From a virus: DNA of 64,000 nt. The notes beneath the pieces were generated by a model. The model did no database searches. It saw nothing but the letters and a program-made list of their open reading frames with translations, and was not told where the DNA came from. The position numbers and the translations under genes are program-made. The stretch covers positions 17,449 to 81,448 of IMG/VR virus record IMGVR_UViG_3300033182_000709; one strand, 5' to 3'. Positions 6,365 to 12,394 of this stretch are shown one piece after another (positions within the stretch are counted from its first letter, which is position 1; each line of letters starts with the position of its first letter).

Positions 6365-6406
6365 ATTTGTATCACCTTATATATCTTGATACGCCTAATA
6401 GAAGAT

Positions 6407-6421
6407 AGCACGCGAGTTTAT
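6407..6421. repeat. AGCACGCGAGTTT motif, copy 3
   Basis: Third copy, about 196 bp from copy 2, between the minus-strand genes at 6427 and 6224. Confidence 0.75.
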
Positions 6422-6426
6422 GCCGC

Positions 6427-6516
6427 TTATTGTCTTTTACTATAAATATAAAGTGAAGCAAGTATTATAGCAAAAAAAATAAACGAACCATATAACTCAA
6501 TATAAAAATTCCCCAT
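6427..6516 (-). CDS. tiny membrane peptide (29 aa)
   Basis: 29 residues, MGNFYIELYG then a hydrophobic span and SKRQ tail. A strong minus-strand SD (GGGGAGGACAGGT) precedes the ATG. Its start region is duplicated at 7093-7125. Overlaps the preceding Ser-repeat gene in another frame by 20 bases. Confidence 0.5.
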   Translation of the reverse strand: MGNFYIELYGSFIFFAIILASLYIYSKRQ

Positions 6517-6619
6517 ACCTGTCCTCCCCGCTTCCAGATCTAGACCAAGACCTAGACCCGGACCCAGCCCAAGACTTAGACCTAGACCTAGACCAAGACC
6601 CAGACATCTTTCCTCTCAT
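6497..6619 (-). CDS. Arg/Trp/Gly-Ser repeat protein, short copy (40 aa)
   Basis: 40 residues: MRGKMSGSWS start, then alternating Ser with Arg, Trp, Gly or Lys encoded by hexamer repeats (GGTCTA variants). It starts in a TGATG overlap with the stop of the longer copy upstream, so the two are coupled. A paralogue of the 6619-6825 protein, ending in a non-repeat tail. Function unknown. Confidence 0.5.
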   Translation of the reverse strand: MRGKMSGSWSRSRSKSWAGSGSRSWSRSGSGEDRYGEFLY

Positions 6620-6797
6620 CAACCACCCTCCCTGCTTCCAGATCTAGACATAGACCTAGACCTAGACCTAGACCAAGACCCAGACCTAGACCCAGACCAA
6701 GACCTAGACCCAGACCAAGACCAAGACCACGACCACGACCACGACCCAGACCTAGACCTAGACCTAGACCTAGACCTAGACCTAGACCTAGATCCAG
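6540..6797. repeat. GACCTA-type hexamer repeat tract
   Basis: Two blocks (about 6541-6605 and 6643-6793) of GACCTA hexamers with variants GACCAA, GACCCA and GACCAC. On the minus strand they encode Ser alternating with Arg, Trp and Gly. Block edges share TTCCAGATCTAGAC and CTTTCCTCTCAT, so one block is a duplication of the other. Confidence 0.9.
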
Positions 6798-6825
6798 GCC
6801 AACACCAAGACACCTTTCCTCTCAT
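6619..6825 (-). CDS. Arg/Trp/Gly-Ser repeat protein (68 aa)
   Basis: 68 residues: MRGKVSWCWPG followed by about 24 dipeptides of Ser with Arg, Gly or Trp, ending SREGG. The start codon overlaps the stop of the conserved 84-residue gene (TAATG), indicating coupling. It looks like the RS domains of RNA-binding proteins, but the simple hexamer tract could also be repeat expansion inside a small gene. No family recognised. Confidence 0.6.
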   Translation of the reverse strand: MRGKVSWCWPGSRSRSRSRSRSRSRSGSWSWSWSWSWSGSRSWSGSRSGSWSRSRSRSMSRSGSREGG

Positions 6826-7079
6826 TATTTCATCACCCCATAGCTCTCAATAGCCGATGTGCGAATGTGCCAATCGCTGGGTAATGGCTGTGCATCCTGA
6901 AATCCATCCTCAGCAAGCGGGCCAGTCTCGTAAATTATTTTGGCATCAGACAGTTTAATGTCGCTGTCACTAACCCCGTCCAGCACTCCAGCGTAAATAT
7001 AATTCATGCACCAGATTGCCACTCGCTCACCCAGCAAGCCGTCCAATCCGCCACCAGTCGTTTCCACAATAGTTTTCAT
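6825..7079 (-). CDS. conserved hypothetical protein (84 aa)
   Basis: 84 residues starting MKTIVETTGGGLDGLLGERV, with a VYETG-like IYETGPLAEDGF later. From memory this matches a small conserved family on phages and integrative elements, of unknown function. Minus-strand SD AAAGGGAG before the ATG. GC content is higher than its surroundings, which suggests separate acquisition. Confidence 0.8.
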   Translation of the reverse strand: MKTIVETTGGGLDGLLGERVAIWCMNYIYAGVLDGVSDSDIKLSDAKIIYETGPLAEDGFQDAQPLPSDWHIRTSAIESYGVMK

Positions 7080-7092
7080 TTCAAATCTCCCT

Positions 7093-7125
7093 TTAGTATC
7101 CCATGTCCAAATAAAAATTCCCCAT
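7093..7125 (-). CDS. possible leader peptide (10 aa)
   Basis: MGNFYLDMGY then stop, directly upstream of the 84-residue gene on the minus strand, with SD GGGGAGGGTAGGT. Its start region is a near-exact copy of that of the 29-residue peptide at 6516, so it is either a truncated duplicate or a true leader peptide. Confidence 0.35.
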   Translation of the reverse strand: MGNFYLDMGY

Positions 7126-7131
7126 ACCTAC

Positions 7132-7243
7132 CCTCCCCTTGCGGGTACTCCTAAATAATGTATCGTTACCTTGTGGATGAGACAAGATTGAAGGGGTCAT
7201 CCCCTGCCGAAACAGGCCGCACTTCTAGATACATGTAATTATA
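7132..7243 (-). promoter_or_regulatory. minus-strand promoter and leader
   Basis: Reading the minus strand, TAGTATAATTA lies at about 7228-7238, followed by a leader containing GCGGCCTGTTTCGGCAGGGG and GGGGATGACCCC, which can form small hairpins, before the SD of the 10-residue frame. No riboswitch class was recognised. Confidence 0.4.
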
Positions 7244-7450
7244 CTATGAATCTGACTGATTATCATATACATTCTTGAGTGTTTCGTAAAATTCTCCAGC
7301 ACTGGACTTGTGCTCATGTAATTCATCTACTGTTATAATTCCTTTTTCAATTAAAATATTAGATATGGCCCATAACATAATAGTTAACTCTTTATCTTTA
7401 TTAGTACTAAATACATTCAATGATATGTCTTTAAGTAATTCTTCTGACAT
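7244..7450 (-). CDS. small acidic helical protein (68 aa)
   Basis: 68 residues starting MSEELLKDIS; mostly helical and acidic, no membrane span. ACAGGAT lies 7 bases before the ATG on the minus strand. First gene of the minus-strand block. Function unknown. Confidence 0.65.
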   Translation of the reverse strand: MSEELLKDISLNVFSTNKDKELTIMLWAISNILIEKGIITVDELHEHKSSAGEFYETLKNVYDNQSDS

Positions 7451-7476
7451 TTAAAATCCTGTTTAAAAAAGTATAT

Positions 7477-7493
7477 ACTTCGGGCCACGAAGT
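7477..7493. repeat. short hairpin ACTTCG/CGAAGT
   Basis: ACTTCG-GGCCA-CGAAGT inverted repeat just upstream of the minus-strand gene at 7450. It could be an operator or a 5' leader hairpin. Confidence 0.5.
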
Positions 7494-7762
7494 AAAAATA
7501 TAATTTAGTATTATTTAGAATAGTCTTACTCACTCTTACTTACTACTATATCTGTATATCCCATATTACAATACGTTCTATACTGTTATCGGATTGAGTA
7601 TGTGCCTTACAGTTATCTATTTAATAAGGAAAGTATACTATTACTACTGTTCGTAAGTACTATTATTATACCTGTGGCGAATGTTAATCAAGGAAATAAA
7701 ATATAAAGAAAGTGTAAAATTGTCAAAATCTCAAGATTCTCATGGACTTTGTAGAAACTGAT
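7494..7762. other. non-coding stretch
   Basis: No ORF with a ribosome site was found on either strand. It holds scattered TACTATTATTA-type direct repeats and no clear structure. It separates the divergent minus-strand and plus-strand blocks, a position where replication origins or control regions often lie. Confidence 0.4.
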
Positions 7763-7837
7763 GGTATAATTACTTGAAGCAAGTTAGGATGACATAAACA
7801 AGCTGATTACTGTGTTTTAGGTCATTTTTTAGGTATT
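7763..7837 (+). ncRNA. candidate small RNA (promoter to terminator, no ORF)
   Basis: TATAAT at about 7763-7768 is followed by ACTTG-AAG-CAAGT and then by ATGACATAAACA pairing with TGTTTTAGGTCAT before six T. The expected transcript is about 65 nt with no coding frame. Function unknown. Confidence 0.4.
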
Positions 7838-8025
7838 TTTACTACTAAGGGTTACTATTACCGCATTGGAGGTGTGTCCAGACGTTACTAAGTTAATAAA
7901 ATACGCCCTTAAGTTATTCAAATATACACTATTTGAGTACTAAAATGTGGTGTAAAATGGGGAAAAGTGGGGTAAAATGTGCTAAAAACCCTCTTATTGG
8001 GGGGTGCCCACCTTAAATCTGATTA
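7838..8025. other. non-coding stretch with GTAAAATG repeats
   Basis: Contains GTGTAAAATG, GGGTAAAATG and related direct repeats around 7950-7985, then GGGGGGTGCCCACC. No coding frame with a ribosome site was seen. Confidence 0.4.
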
Positions 8026-8063
8026 AAACAACTGTTTAAAACAACTGTTTGAAACACATGTTT
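8026..8063. promoter_or_regulatory. three phased 12-bp palindromes (AAACA-NN-TGTTT)
   Basis: AAACAACTGTTT at 8026-8037 and 8039-8050, and AAACACATGTTT at 8052-8063, with an exact 13-bp period, 18 bp before the first gene of the rightward block. The arrangement is that of a cooperative operator or origin iterons. Confidence 0.7.
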
Positions 8064-8080
8064 AACTAGTATATATATAT

Positions 8081-8143
8081 ATGATTGTATTACTATTATT
8101 GTTATTTATGTTTTTGTTAATGTATGGATGTATGAATGAGTAG
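8081..8143 (+). CDS. tiny membrane peptide (20 aa)
   Basis: 20 residues, almost entirely Leu, Ile, Met and Phe, ending CMNE. No clear SD, but its end overlaps the start of the next membrane peptide. Tentative. Confidence 0.3.
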   Translation: MIVLLLLLFMFLLMYGCMNE

Positions 8144-8240
8144 ATTTTTGAAGAGTAGTTTATACTTTATCTTATGGGTAGTATTTATCGTTATTCCCTG
8201 TGTTTTTTGGGGTTTTTACTTCTATTATATGGTATCTTAG
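8136..8240 (+). CDS. single-span membrane peptide (34 aa)
   Basis: 34 residues starting MSRFLKSSLY, with a hydrophobic core at residues 9-32. Overlaps the preceding frame. Function unknown; part of a run of tiny membrane proteins. Confidence 0.45.
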   Translation: MSRFLKSSLYFILWVVFIVIPCVFWGFYFYYMVS

Positions 8241-8250
8241 GGCGTGAAGA

Positions 8251-8382
8251 ATGGACTTACATATTAAATTTATCTTGACACTTATTGCTTGTATGCTATC
8301 CTATTATATCGGGTATAAAGTTGGTATTTATATGACCTTTAAGAACTTTATTGAACGGGCCTTAAAATCAAAAAAGAAGTAA
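8251..8382 (+). CDS. membrane peptide with basic tail (43 aa)
   Basis: 43 residues starting MDLHIKFILT, with a span at residues 5-28 and a Lys-rich C-terminus, which predicts a cytoplasmic tail. Weak upstream SD (GTGAAGA). Function unknown. Confidence 0.5.
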   Translation: MDLHIKFILTLIACMLSYYIGYKVGIYMTFKNFIERALKSKKK

Positions 8383-8486
8383 ATCAAATATCCTTATTTC
8401 AGACTTATATATCTAATTAGAAAGTAATTGAATGTTAATCAACTTGGTAATCATTTATGTAATGGATTATAAAGGACTTTATACTG

Positions 8487-8660
8487 ATGACAGAGACTGA
8501 ACTAAAATATTATGAAATAAAAAGGTTCGTAATGAAGGTTATCAGGTTATATAATAATGAAGAGAATGAATGGGAAAGAGGTTATAGTGCATGTGCAAAG
8601 GTTATTTTATCAAAAATGAATCCTAATAGTGATTGGAAACATTGTGGAGAAAAGAAATGA
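8487..8660 (+). CDS. small hypothetical protein (57 aa)
   Basis: 57 residues starting MTETELKYYE; helical, mixed charge. AAAGGA lies about 11 bases upstream. The stop overlaps the next start (ATGA), supporting its reality. Function unknown. Confidence 0.55.
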   Translation: MTETELKYYEIKRFVMKVIRLYNNEENEWERGYSACAKVILSKMNPNSDWKHCGEKK

Positions 8661-8968
8661 GTTGGTTAGATTTAGTTACTGCTTATCTTGGTGCTATTGC
8701 ATCTGGAGATGTTAGGGCAGTTAAACAGTTAGTATCAGAAGATGTTCAGTACAAAGATGAGATTATAGAACTCAATGGTATTGATGAGTTATTAACTATT
8801 GTTGGACCTGACTATAGGATGCAAATACAAAATTGGGCATATAAAAATAAACTAGTATTTGTAGAATATACTTACTGGGACTATACAGGCGATTATTCAA
8901 AAGATATGGTTGGTGTATATAATATTAACCCCATGGGAAAGATTTCACAAATTAGGATGTATTCATGA
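8657..8968 (+). CDS. NTF2/SnoaL-like protein (103 aa)
   Basis: 103 residues. The N-terminal helix (LVTAYLGAIASGDVRAVKQL) followed by SEDVQYKD and a C-terminal beta sheet has the pattern of the NTF2-like/SnoaL fold. Members bind small ligands or act as isomerases or hydrolases; no catalytic residues can be assigned here. Start 8657, after GGAGAAAAG. Overlaps both neighbours by 4 bases. Confidence 0.55.
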   Translation: MSWLDLVTAYLGAIASGDVRAVKQLVSEDVQYKDEIIELNGIDELLTIVGPDYRMQIQNWAYKNKLVFVEYTYWDYTGDYSKDMVGVYNINPMGKISQIRMYS

Positions 8969-9216
8969 AGATTCCAAATGTAGAAGATAAACACATGGAT
9001 AGGGCATTGGAGTTTGTATTAAAACTTCCTGATAATGATTCTTTAAAAAAACTAATACAAAAAGAAAACCCCGGAATGTATGAAGTACTAAAAGGACAAC
9101 TAAAAGTATTAGCATACAATGGAGAATCAGAAGAATACATTCAAACGTATCTTACTGGATTTTATAGTTGTTTCTTTATGGTTAGGGAAGCAATGAAAGA
9201 TGAAAATTTGAATTAA
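8965..9216 (+). CDS. hypothetical protein (83 aa)
   Basis: 83 residues, helical; starts MKIPNVEDKH in an ATGA overlap with the NTF2-like gene and is followed without spacing by the next frame. No family recognised. Confidence 0.65.
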   Translation: MKIPNVEDKHMDRALEFVLKLPDNDSLKKLIQKENPGMYEVLKGQLKVLAYNGESEEYIQTYLTGFYSCFFMVREAMKDENLN

Positions 9217-9378
9217 ATGTATTTTAATATATTGGTATATAGTATTTTTAATTTAGTTGCCATGACCGCTTATTTCAAGAATTTTTGGCATAAGAATGCC
9301 GAAGCACAAGATATCATGGTATACTTAATTATACATATTTTGATGTGTCTTATTTTTATAAAGGTGTTTGGAATATGA
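9217..9378 (+). CDS. two-span membrane protein (53 aa)
   Basis: 53 residues with two hydrophobic segments (about 2-20 and 34-52). Starts directly after the previous stop (TAAATG) and overlaps the next gene by 4 bases. Function unknown. Confidence 0.5.
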   Translation: MYFNILVYSIFNLVAMTAYFKNFWHKNAEAQDIMVYLIIHILMCLIFIKVFGI

Positions 9379-9533
9379 AAGGTTCGGTTGAGTCGATTAA
9401 AGATAGGATTTATGAATTGAGTTTAAGGATTGATAAGGAAACTTATAATCCAAATGGATCAAGGAGTGAGATCAAAAAACTTATTAAACAAAAATCTAAA
9501 CTGGAGAAACAACTAGAAAAGATTAATCGTTAA
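9375..9533 (+). CDS. small coiled-coil protein (52 aa)
   Basis: 52 residues starting MKGSVESIKD; Lys/Glu-rich heptads. The start at 9375 is preferred over the upstream in-frame ATG at 9345 because of the ATGA overlap with the preceding gene. Function unknown. Confidence 0.55.
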   Translation: MKGSVESIKDRIYELSLRIDKETYNPNGSRSEIKKLIKQKSKLEKQLEKINR

Positions 9534-9552
9534 TTTTTTTTGGAGTTTCAAA

Positions 9553-9702
9553 ATGTTAAAGTATCTTCATAGTTGTGATTATGAGGAATTGATTGCAAGG
9601 GTATCTTTTTGTGTCTTTATTGGTTTTTGTTTTTATCTATTAGTAAATAGAGCAGTTTTTTCAGTAGTAATGAAATACTTTAATGATGGGGTCTATTTTT
9701 AG
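9553..9702 (+). CDS. single-span membrane protein (49 aa)
   Basis: 49 residues starting MLKYLHSCDY with a hydrophobic segment at 15-40. TTTTGGAG lies 8 bases upstream. Its end abuts the promoter-hairpin element at 9703. Function unknown. Confidence 0.55.
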   Translation: MLKYLHSCDYEELIARVSFCVFIGFCFYLLVNRAVFSVVMKYFNDGVYF

Positions 9703-9728
9703 TGTATAAATAGTTGTAACTATTCTTT
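9703..9728 (+). promoter_or_regulatory. -10 box overlapped by terminator-like hairpin
   Basis: GTGTATAAATAG (-10 at about 9705-9710) runs into AATAGT-TGTA-ACTATT (9709-9724) and then CTTTG. The hairpin's first arm abuts the -10. It is one of about ten such boundary elements in the window. Confidence 0.45.
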
Positions 9729-9750
9729 GTTCAACTATGGAGGTATGAAA

Positions 9751-9900
9751 ATGCCCAGAAAACCACTTTTTAATGGTCCTATCATGACTTTTGTTAGAAA
9801 GCACAGGATTATCAGAAGAGTCGCTTTGGTAGGTGGTATCGTAGTTGGAGTTTACTTTGCCGGAGTAGCAATGGGATGGTGGCCTAATATTTTAGGATGA
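9751..9900 (+). CDS. membrane protein with basic N-terminus (49 aa)
   Basis: 49 residues starting MPRKPLFNGP; basic residues to about 24, then a Gly/Val-rich span to the end. GGAGG about 10 bases before the ATG. A terminator follows at 9940. Function unknown. Confidence 0.6.
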   Translation: MPRKPLFNGPIMTFVRKHRIIRRVALVGGIVVGVYFAGVAMGWWPNILG

Positions 9901-9939
9901 AATATAAAAGGTCTTATGACCTAGCTTTGTGGCACTAGG

Positions 9940-9977
9940 GGTGGGCCTTGTATCTTTCAAGTAACCCACCTTTTTTT
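9940..9977 (+). terminator. intrinsic terminator
   Basis: GGTGGG pairs with CCCACC across a 19-base loop, followed by seven T; ends the 8.1-9.9 kb gene run. Confidence 0.75.
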
Positions 9978-9998
9978 GGATTTCTATCAAGTAGTCTG

Positions 9999-10026
9999 TT
10001 GACAATACCGATATCTATTGTAGAAT
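9999..10026 (+). promoter_or_regulatory. early-type promoter
   Basis: TTGACA (9999-10004), 16 bp spacer with ACCGATATCTAT, TAGAAT (10021-10026). Confidence 0.85.
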
Positions 10027-10063
10027 CAAAGCGTTGTCACTAACTTACTTTCTGGAGAATGGA

Positions 10064-10249
10064 ATGAGTAAAAAAATGACTATTGCTTACTTTAAAGAAG
10101 CAATCAAACAAGATGGTAATGTACACTATGGAATTAATGCATTACTCTATGTTTTACGACAAATTGAATATGCACATACAGATGGTCAAATAACTGATAA
10201 ACAAAAGGATAAACTTTGGCATTGGGCTTATGATAAATATGCAGAATAG
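10064..10249 (+). CDS. small hypothetical protein (61 aa)
   Basis: 61 residues from the ATG at 10064 (MSKKMTIAYF), after TGGAGAA. Helical, no membrane span; function unknown. Own promoter upstream and another directly after it. Confidence 0.65.
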   Translation: MSKKMTIAYFKEAIKQDGNVHYGINALLYVLRQIEYAHTDGQITDKQKDKLWHWAYDKYAE

Positions 10250-10263
10250 TTTCAAGAATCCAC

Positions 10264-10291
10264 TTGACACTGACGATACCTATAGTATAAT
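10264..10291 (+). promoter_or_regulatory. early-type promoter
   Basis: TTGACA (10264-10269), 16 bp spacer with GACGATACCTAT, TATAAT (10286-10291). Confidence 0.88.
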
Positions 10292-10330
10292 TGAAGCATA
10301 ACCTGTTACTTACTTTACGGAGTTTTTACG

Positions 10331-10528
10331 ATGGCACTCTTTGATGACTTGAAAAATGCGGCACAGGAAATGTTTGACTGCGAGCAGAAAGAAGATCAAA
10401 AGATTGGTAATGTTCAGATACCATACAAGATCTGGATTAATTTTAAGAAAGAGTTTGAGATTAACTTTGTTGAGCCAGAAGATGATCAGGATTGGCAAGA
10501 TTACAAGGGGGATATTCATGCGACATGA
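10331..10528 (+). CDS. small acidic hypothetical protein (65 aa)
   Basis: 65 residues starting MALFDDLKNA; acidic. ACGGAG is 8 bases before the ATG. Overlaps the next gene (ATGA). Function unknown. Confidence 0.65.
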   Translation: MALFDDLKNAAQEMFDCEQKEDQKIGNVQIPYKIWINFKKEFEINFVEPEDDQDWQDYKGDIHAT

Positions 10529-11157
10529 TTGATGATGAAATTGCTTTTGTTAGTATTTGTCTTGTATTGTTTGTATCTACTTTATTAATCGCTTTTAGTT
10601 TTAGGAAAAAGAAAATGGGAACTGATATCTATTCTGGTAAAGGTGTTATTGCTGATATTGATGATATTGTTCGTTTCGTAAATGGTAAGAATAAAAGGAT
10701 AGTTATTAAAACCTGCCAAGAATGGTATAATGGAGTTCTTGATGAATATAAAGAGAATCCAGATGAATGGAGAAAACAGGTTGTAGATGATTTTGATGGG
10801 ATTTATAACATCTCTACTAAAGCAACTATTGCTGAGGTTCGTAGAGCATTACAATCAGTTGTTAAAGTTGAAGGTGAAGTTGCAAAGTATGGTGACTGCT
10901 ATGTGGAACACTCTGATTACTTGATGGATTTATTTAGTACACTATTTGAAGTATGTGGTTTAGATGTGCCATACTTAGAGAATGTTACTGCTTTTGGTAG
11001 TGCTAGGTATAATGGTTGGGATGTACCTCTTGGAGTTGCTTGTTTTATCTTTTCCTCTGACGAATGTTTTGTAAGGACTTTATCAGAAAAGGGCGAGAGC
11101 CTACAGAAAATGATTGGTCATTGTCATGAAACTGAGTGGACTGAAATGAGTTATTAA
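10525..11157 (+). CDS. membrane-anchored hypothetical protein (210 aa)
   Basis: 210 residues. One N-terminal membrane span (residues 5-26) followed by KKK and a soluble domain of about 175 residues without a recognised motif. Start at 10525 from the ATGA overlap with the upstream stop. An internal ATG at 10615 with a purine-rich SD could also give a soluble form, residues 31-210. Function unknown. Confidence 0.65.
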   Translation: MIDDEIAFVSICLVLFVSTLLIAFSFRKKKMGTDIYSGKGVIADIDDIVRFVNGKNKRIVIKTCQEWYNGVLDEYKENPDEWRKQVVDDFDGIYNISTKATIAEVRRALQSVVKVEGEVAKYGDCYVEHSDYLMDLFSTLFEVCGLDVPYLENVTAFGSARYNGWDVPLGVACFIFSSDECFVRTLSEKGESLQKMIGHCHETEWTEMSY

Positions 11158-11162
11158 TTATA

Positions 11163-11222
11163 CAGATTGGGATTCAGCCGATAATTTAGGCATGATCTAA
11201 ATTCACGTCGTAATCCCAACTT
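11163..11222 (+). ncRNA. structured RNA family, copy A
   Basis: Outer stem TTGGGATT/AATCCCAA, inner stem CGAT/GTCG (one G-U), and a hairpin TTTAG-GCATGAT-CTAAA followed by the invariant ATTCAC. Copies B (14795) and C (16004) share the fold with compensatory changes. It sits 3 bases before the tRNA-Ile gene. It is too short for a tRNA, has no T-arm, and the 7-base loop lacks U33. No known RNA family was recognised. Confidence 0.7.
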
Positions 11223-11224
11223 AT

Positions 11225-11295
11225 AGGACAGAGAATCGGTTATTCAAGTAATTCTTATAAAGTTGCCTCCGCAGGTTCAACTCCTGCCTGTCCTA
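11225..11295 (+). tRNA. tRNA-Ile (anticodon TAT), slightly irregular
   Basis: Acceptor AGGACAG/CTGTCCT plus discriminator A; T-arm GCAGG-TTCAACT-CCTGC. The anticodon arm loop CTTATAA gives TAT (reads AUA). The D-arm GAAT/ATTC is short and positions 8-9 are unusual. CCA is not encoded. AUA is used often in this AT-rich genome, which gives a reason to carry it. Confidence 0.65.
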
Positions 11296-11330
11296 CTTTT
11301 TGTTTCTTTTTACTTTTTTGGAGTATAATT

Positions 11331-11534
11331 ATGAAGACGTTTCTAGCAGGTGCATTAGGATTTTTTCTTTCTCAAACTTTATGTCTCACTACATATATAG
11401 TATGGGAAGAGTTTAGACCTCAAAAACCTATGCAGTTCAATCTTATGTTGGTTCCACCCGGAACACAGGTTGATCCTAATAAGTTTAGTAGTGAAGAAAT
11501 TTATAAAGTAGAAGAATATAAAAGTGTAAGTTAG
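11331..11534 (+). CDS. small protein with N-terminal membrane/signal segment (67 aa)
   Basis: 67 residues. Hydrophobic segment at residues 3-24 followed by a polar, Pro-containing domain. TTTGGAG is 8 bases before the ATG. Lies between the tRNA-Ile and tRNA-Thr genes. Function unknown. Confidence 0.6.
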   Translation: MKTFLAGALGFFLSQTLCLTTYIVWEEFRPQKPMQFNLMLVPPGTQVDPNKFSSEEIYKVEEYKSVS

Positions 11535-11541
11535 TTTTATT

Positions 11542-11612
11542 GGCACTATAGTTAAATGGTATAACTATTGATTTGTAATCAATGATTTTCAGTTCGATTC
11601 TGAATGGTGCCT
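11542..11612 (+). tRNA. tRNA-Thr (TGT)
   Basis: Acceptor GGCACTA/TGGTGCC, anticodon arm ATTGA-TTTGTAA-TCAAT with anticodon TGT, T-arm TTCAG-TTCGATT-CTGAA, discriminator T. CCA not encoded. Confidence 0.93.
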
Positions 11613-11617
11613 CTTAC

Positions 11618-11691
11618 GGTTGCGTAGCTCAGTGGATCAGAGCAAGCGGTTTCTACCCGCTAGGTCGGGGGTTCAAATCCCTCCGCAACTA
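11618..11691 (+). tRNA. tRNA-Arg (TCT)
   Basis: Acceptor GGTTGCG/CGCAACT (G1-U72), anticodon arm AGCGG-TTTCTAC-CCGCT with anticodon TCT, T-arm loop TTCAAAT, discriminator A. Reads AGA, the favoured Arg codon in these genes. Confidence 0.93.
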
Positions 11692-11696
11692 CTTCC

Positions 11697-11768
11697 CTCT
11701 ATGGGAATAAACATGTAGATGTTATTATTGAAATTATTCTGGACGGGGCTTCGATGCCCCCACCTCCA
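11697..11768 (+). ncRNA. ssrA: tmRNA acceptor piece (3' half of a permuted ssrA gene)
   Basis: AATAAACATGTAGATG and TTCTGGACGGGG, then a T-arm GGGGC-TTCGAT-GCCCC and CACCTCC plus A, match the 3' end of tmRNAs. CACCTCC pairs fully with GGGGGTG at 12387-12393, with a G-U at position 3, the alanine identity pair. CATG...TGTTATTAT and ATTATTCTGG pair with CAG..AATAA..ATAATAAC..CATG in the coding piece (helix P2). The acceptor piece therefore lies upstream of the coding piece, as in circularly permuted two-piece tmRNAs. The 5' end is estimated. Confidence 0.9.
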
Positions 11769-11799
11769 CTTTTTTTCGACCATCTCCACTATTTTTGGT

Positions 11800-11812
11800 A
11801 TATAATAAGATA
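11800..11812 (+). promoter_or_regulatory. possible promoter of the HNH gene
   Basis: TTTGGTATATAATAAG contains an extended -10 resembling the other non-TTGACA promoters here, 25 bases before GGGGG and the HNH start codon. Confidence 0.4.
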
Positions 11813-11836
11813 TACTATTAAATAAAGGGGGTTGGA

Positions 11837-12394
11837 ATGTCAAAGATAACTTTAACATGTGATACTTGTAACAAAGAATTTGAAAAAGAGAGGAACGAAT
11901 ATAACAGAAGAATAAGGTTGGGTAAGAATAAGTTTTACTGTGGGTTGTCTTGTGCTGGTAAAAGTCCTGACAATACCAAACACATTAATGATGTTAGGTC
12001 TAATTTTCCAGTTTGGAAACTTTCCAATCCAAAAAAGCATGACCAATACAGTATATTTCGTCCAACCTTAAAAGCTATCAGACAAAGAGTCAAAGATAAA
12101 CCAAAAGATTTTGACCTTACGGCTGAATATCTCAAAGAAATTTGGGATGAGCAAGACGGTAAATGTCCTTTCACTGGTTTTGACCTTGAGTTAAGAACAT
12201 ACTCTTCAAGACGCAACTTTAGAGATAAAACACTTCATATCAAGAGTGCAAGTCTTGACAGAATAGACAACACAAAAGGGTATGTTCAAGGTAATGTTAG
12301 ATGGGTTTCTGTTATGTTTAATTTTGCTCGCAATACTTTTTCAGATGAAGATGTTGTTGAGTTTGCACAGGCCATTGTAGAAAATCGGGGGTGA
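11837..12394 (+). CDS. HNH endonuclease inside the split tmRNA gene
   Basis: 185 residues. N-terminal zinc-finger-like part (CDTC at 9-12, CGLSC near 35-39). The catalytic-type C-terminal half has CPFTG, then ASLDRIDNTKGYVQGNVRWV, the core of a homing-type HNH family also present at 62413. SD GGGGG, ATG at 11837. It fills the interval between the two tmRNA pieces. Its last codons CGG GGG TGA contain GGGGGTG, the 5' acceptor strand of the tmRNA coding piece. It probably acts as a mobility endonuclease (inference). Confidence 0.85.
   Translation: MSKITLTCDTCNKEFEKERNEYNRRIRLGKNKFYCGLSCAGKSPDNTKHINDVRSNFPVWKLSNPKKHDQYSIFRPTLKAIRQRVKDKPKDFDLTAEYLKEIWDEQDGKCPFTGFDLELRTYSSRRNFRDKTLHIKSASLDRIDNTKGYVQGNVRWVSVMFNFARNTFSDEDVVEFAQAIVENRG

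Noticed and set aside
6540-6797. CCTAGA hexamer tract resembling a telomere or CRISPR-like array
   Set aside because: Units are 6 bp with no spacers and keep an open Ser-dipeptide frame on the minus strand; it is a coding simple repeat inside the window, not an end or an array.
11163-11222. Structured RNA copies as ordinary tRNA genes
   Set aside because: Only about 58 nt, no T-arm or D-arm, and loop position 33 is C rather than T; the fold is a rod with two internal helices.
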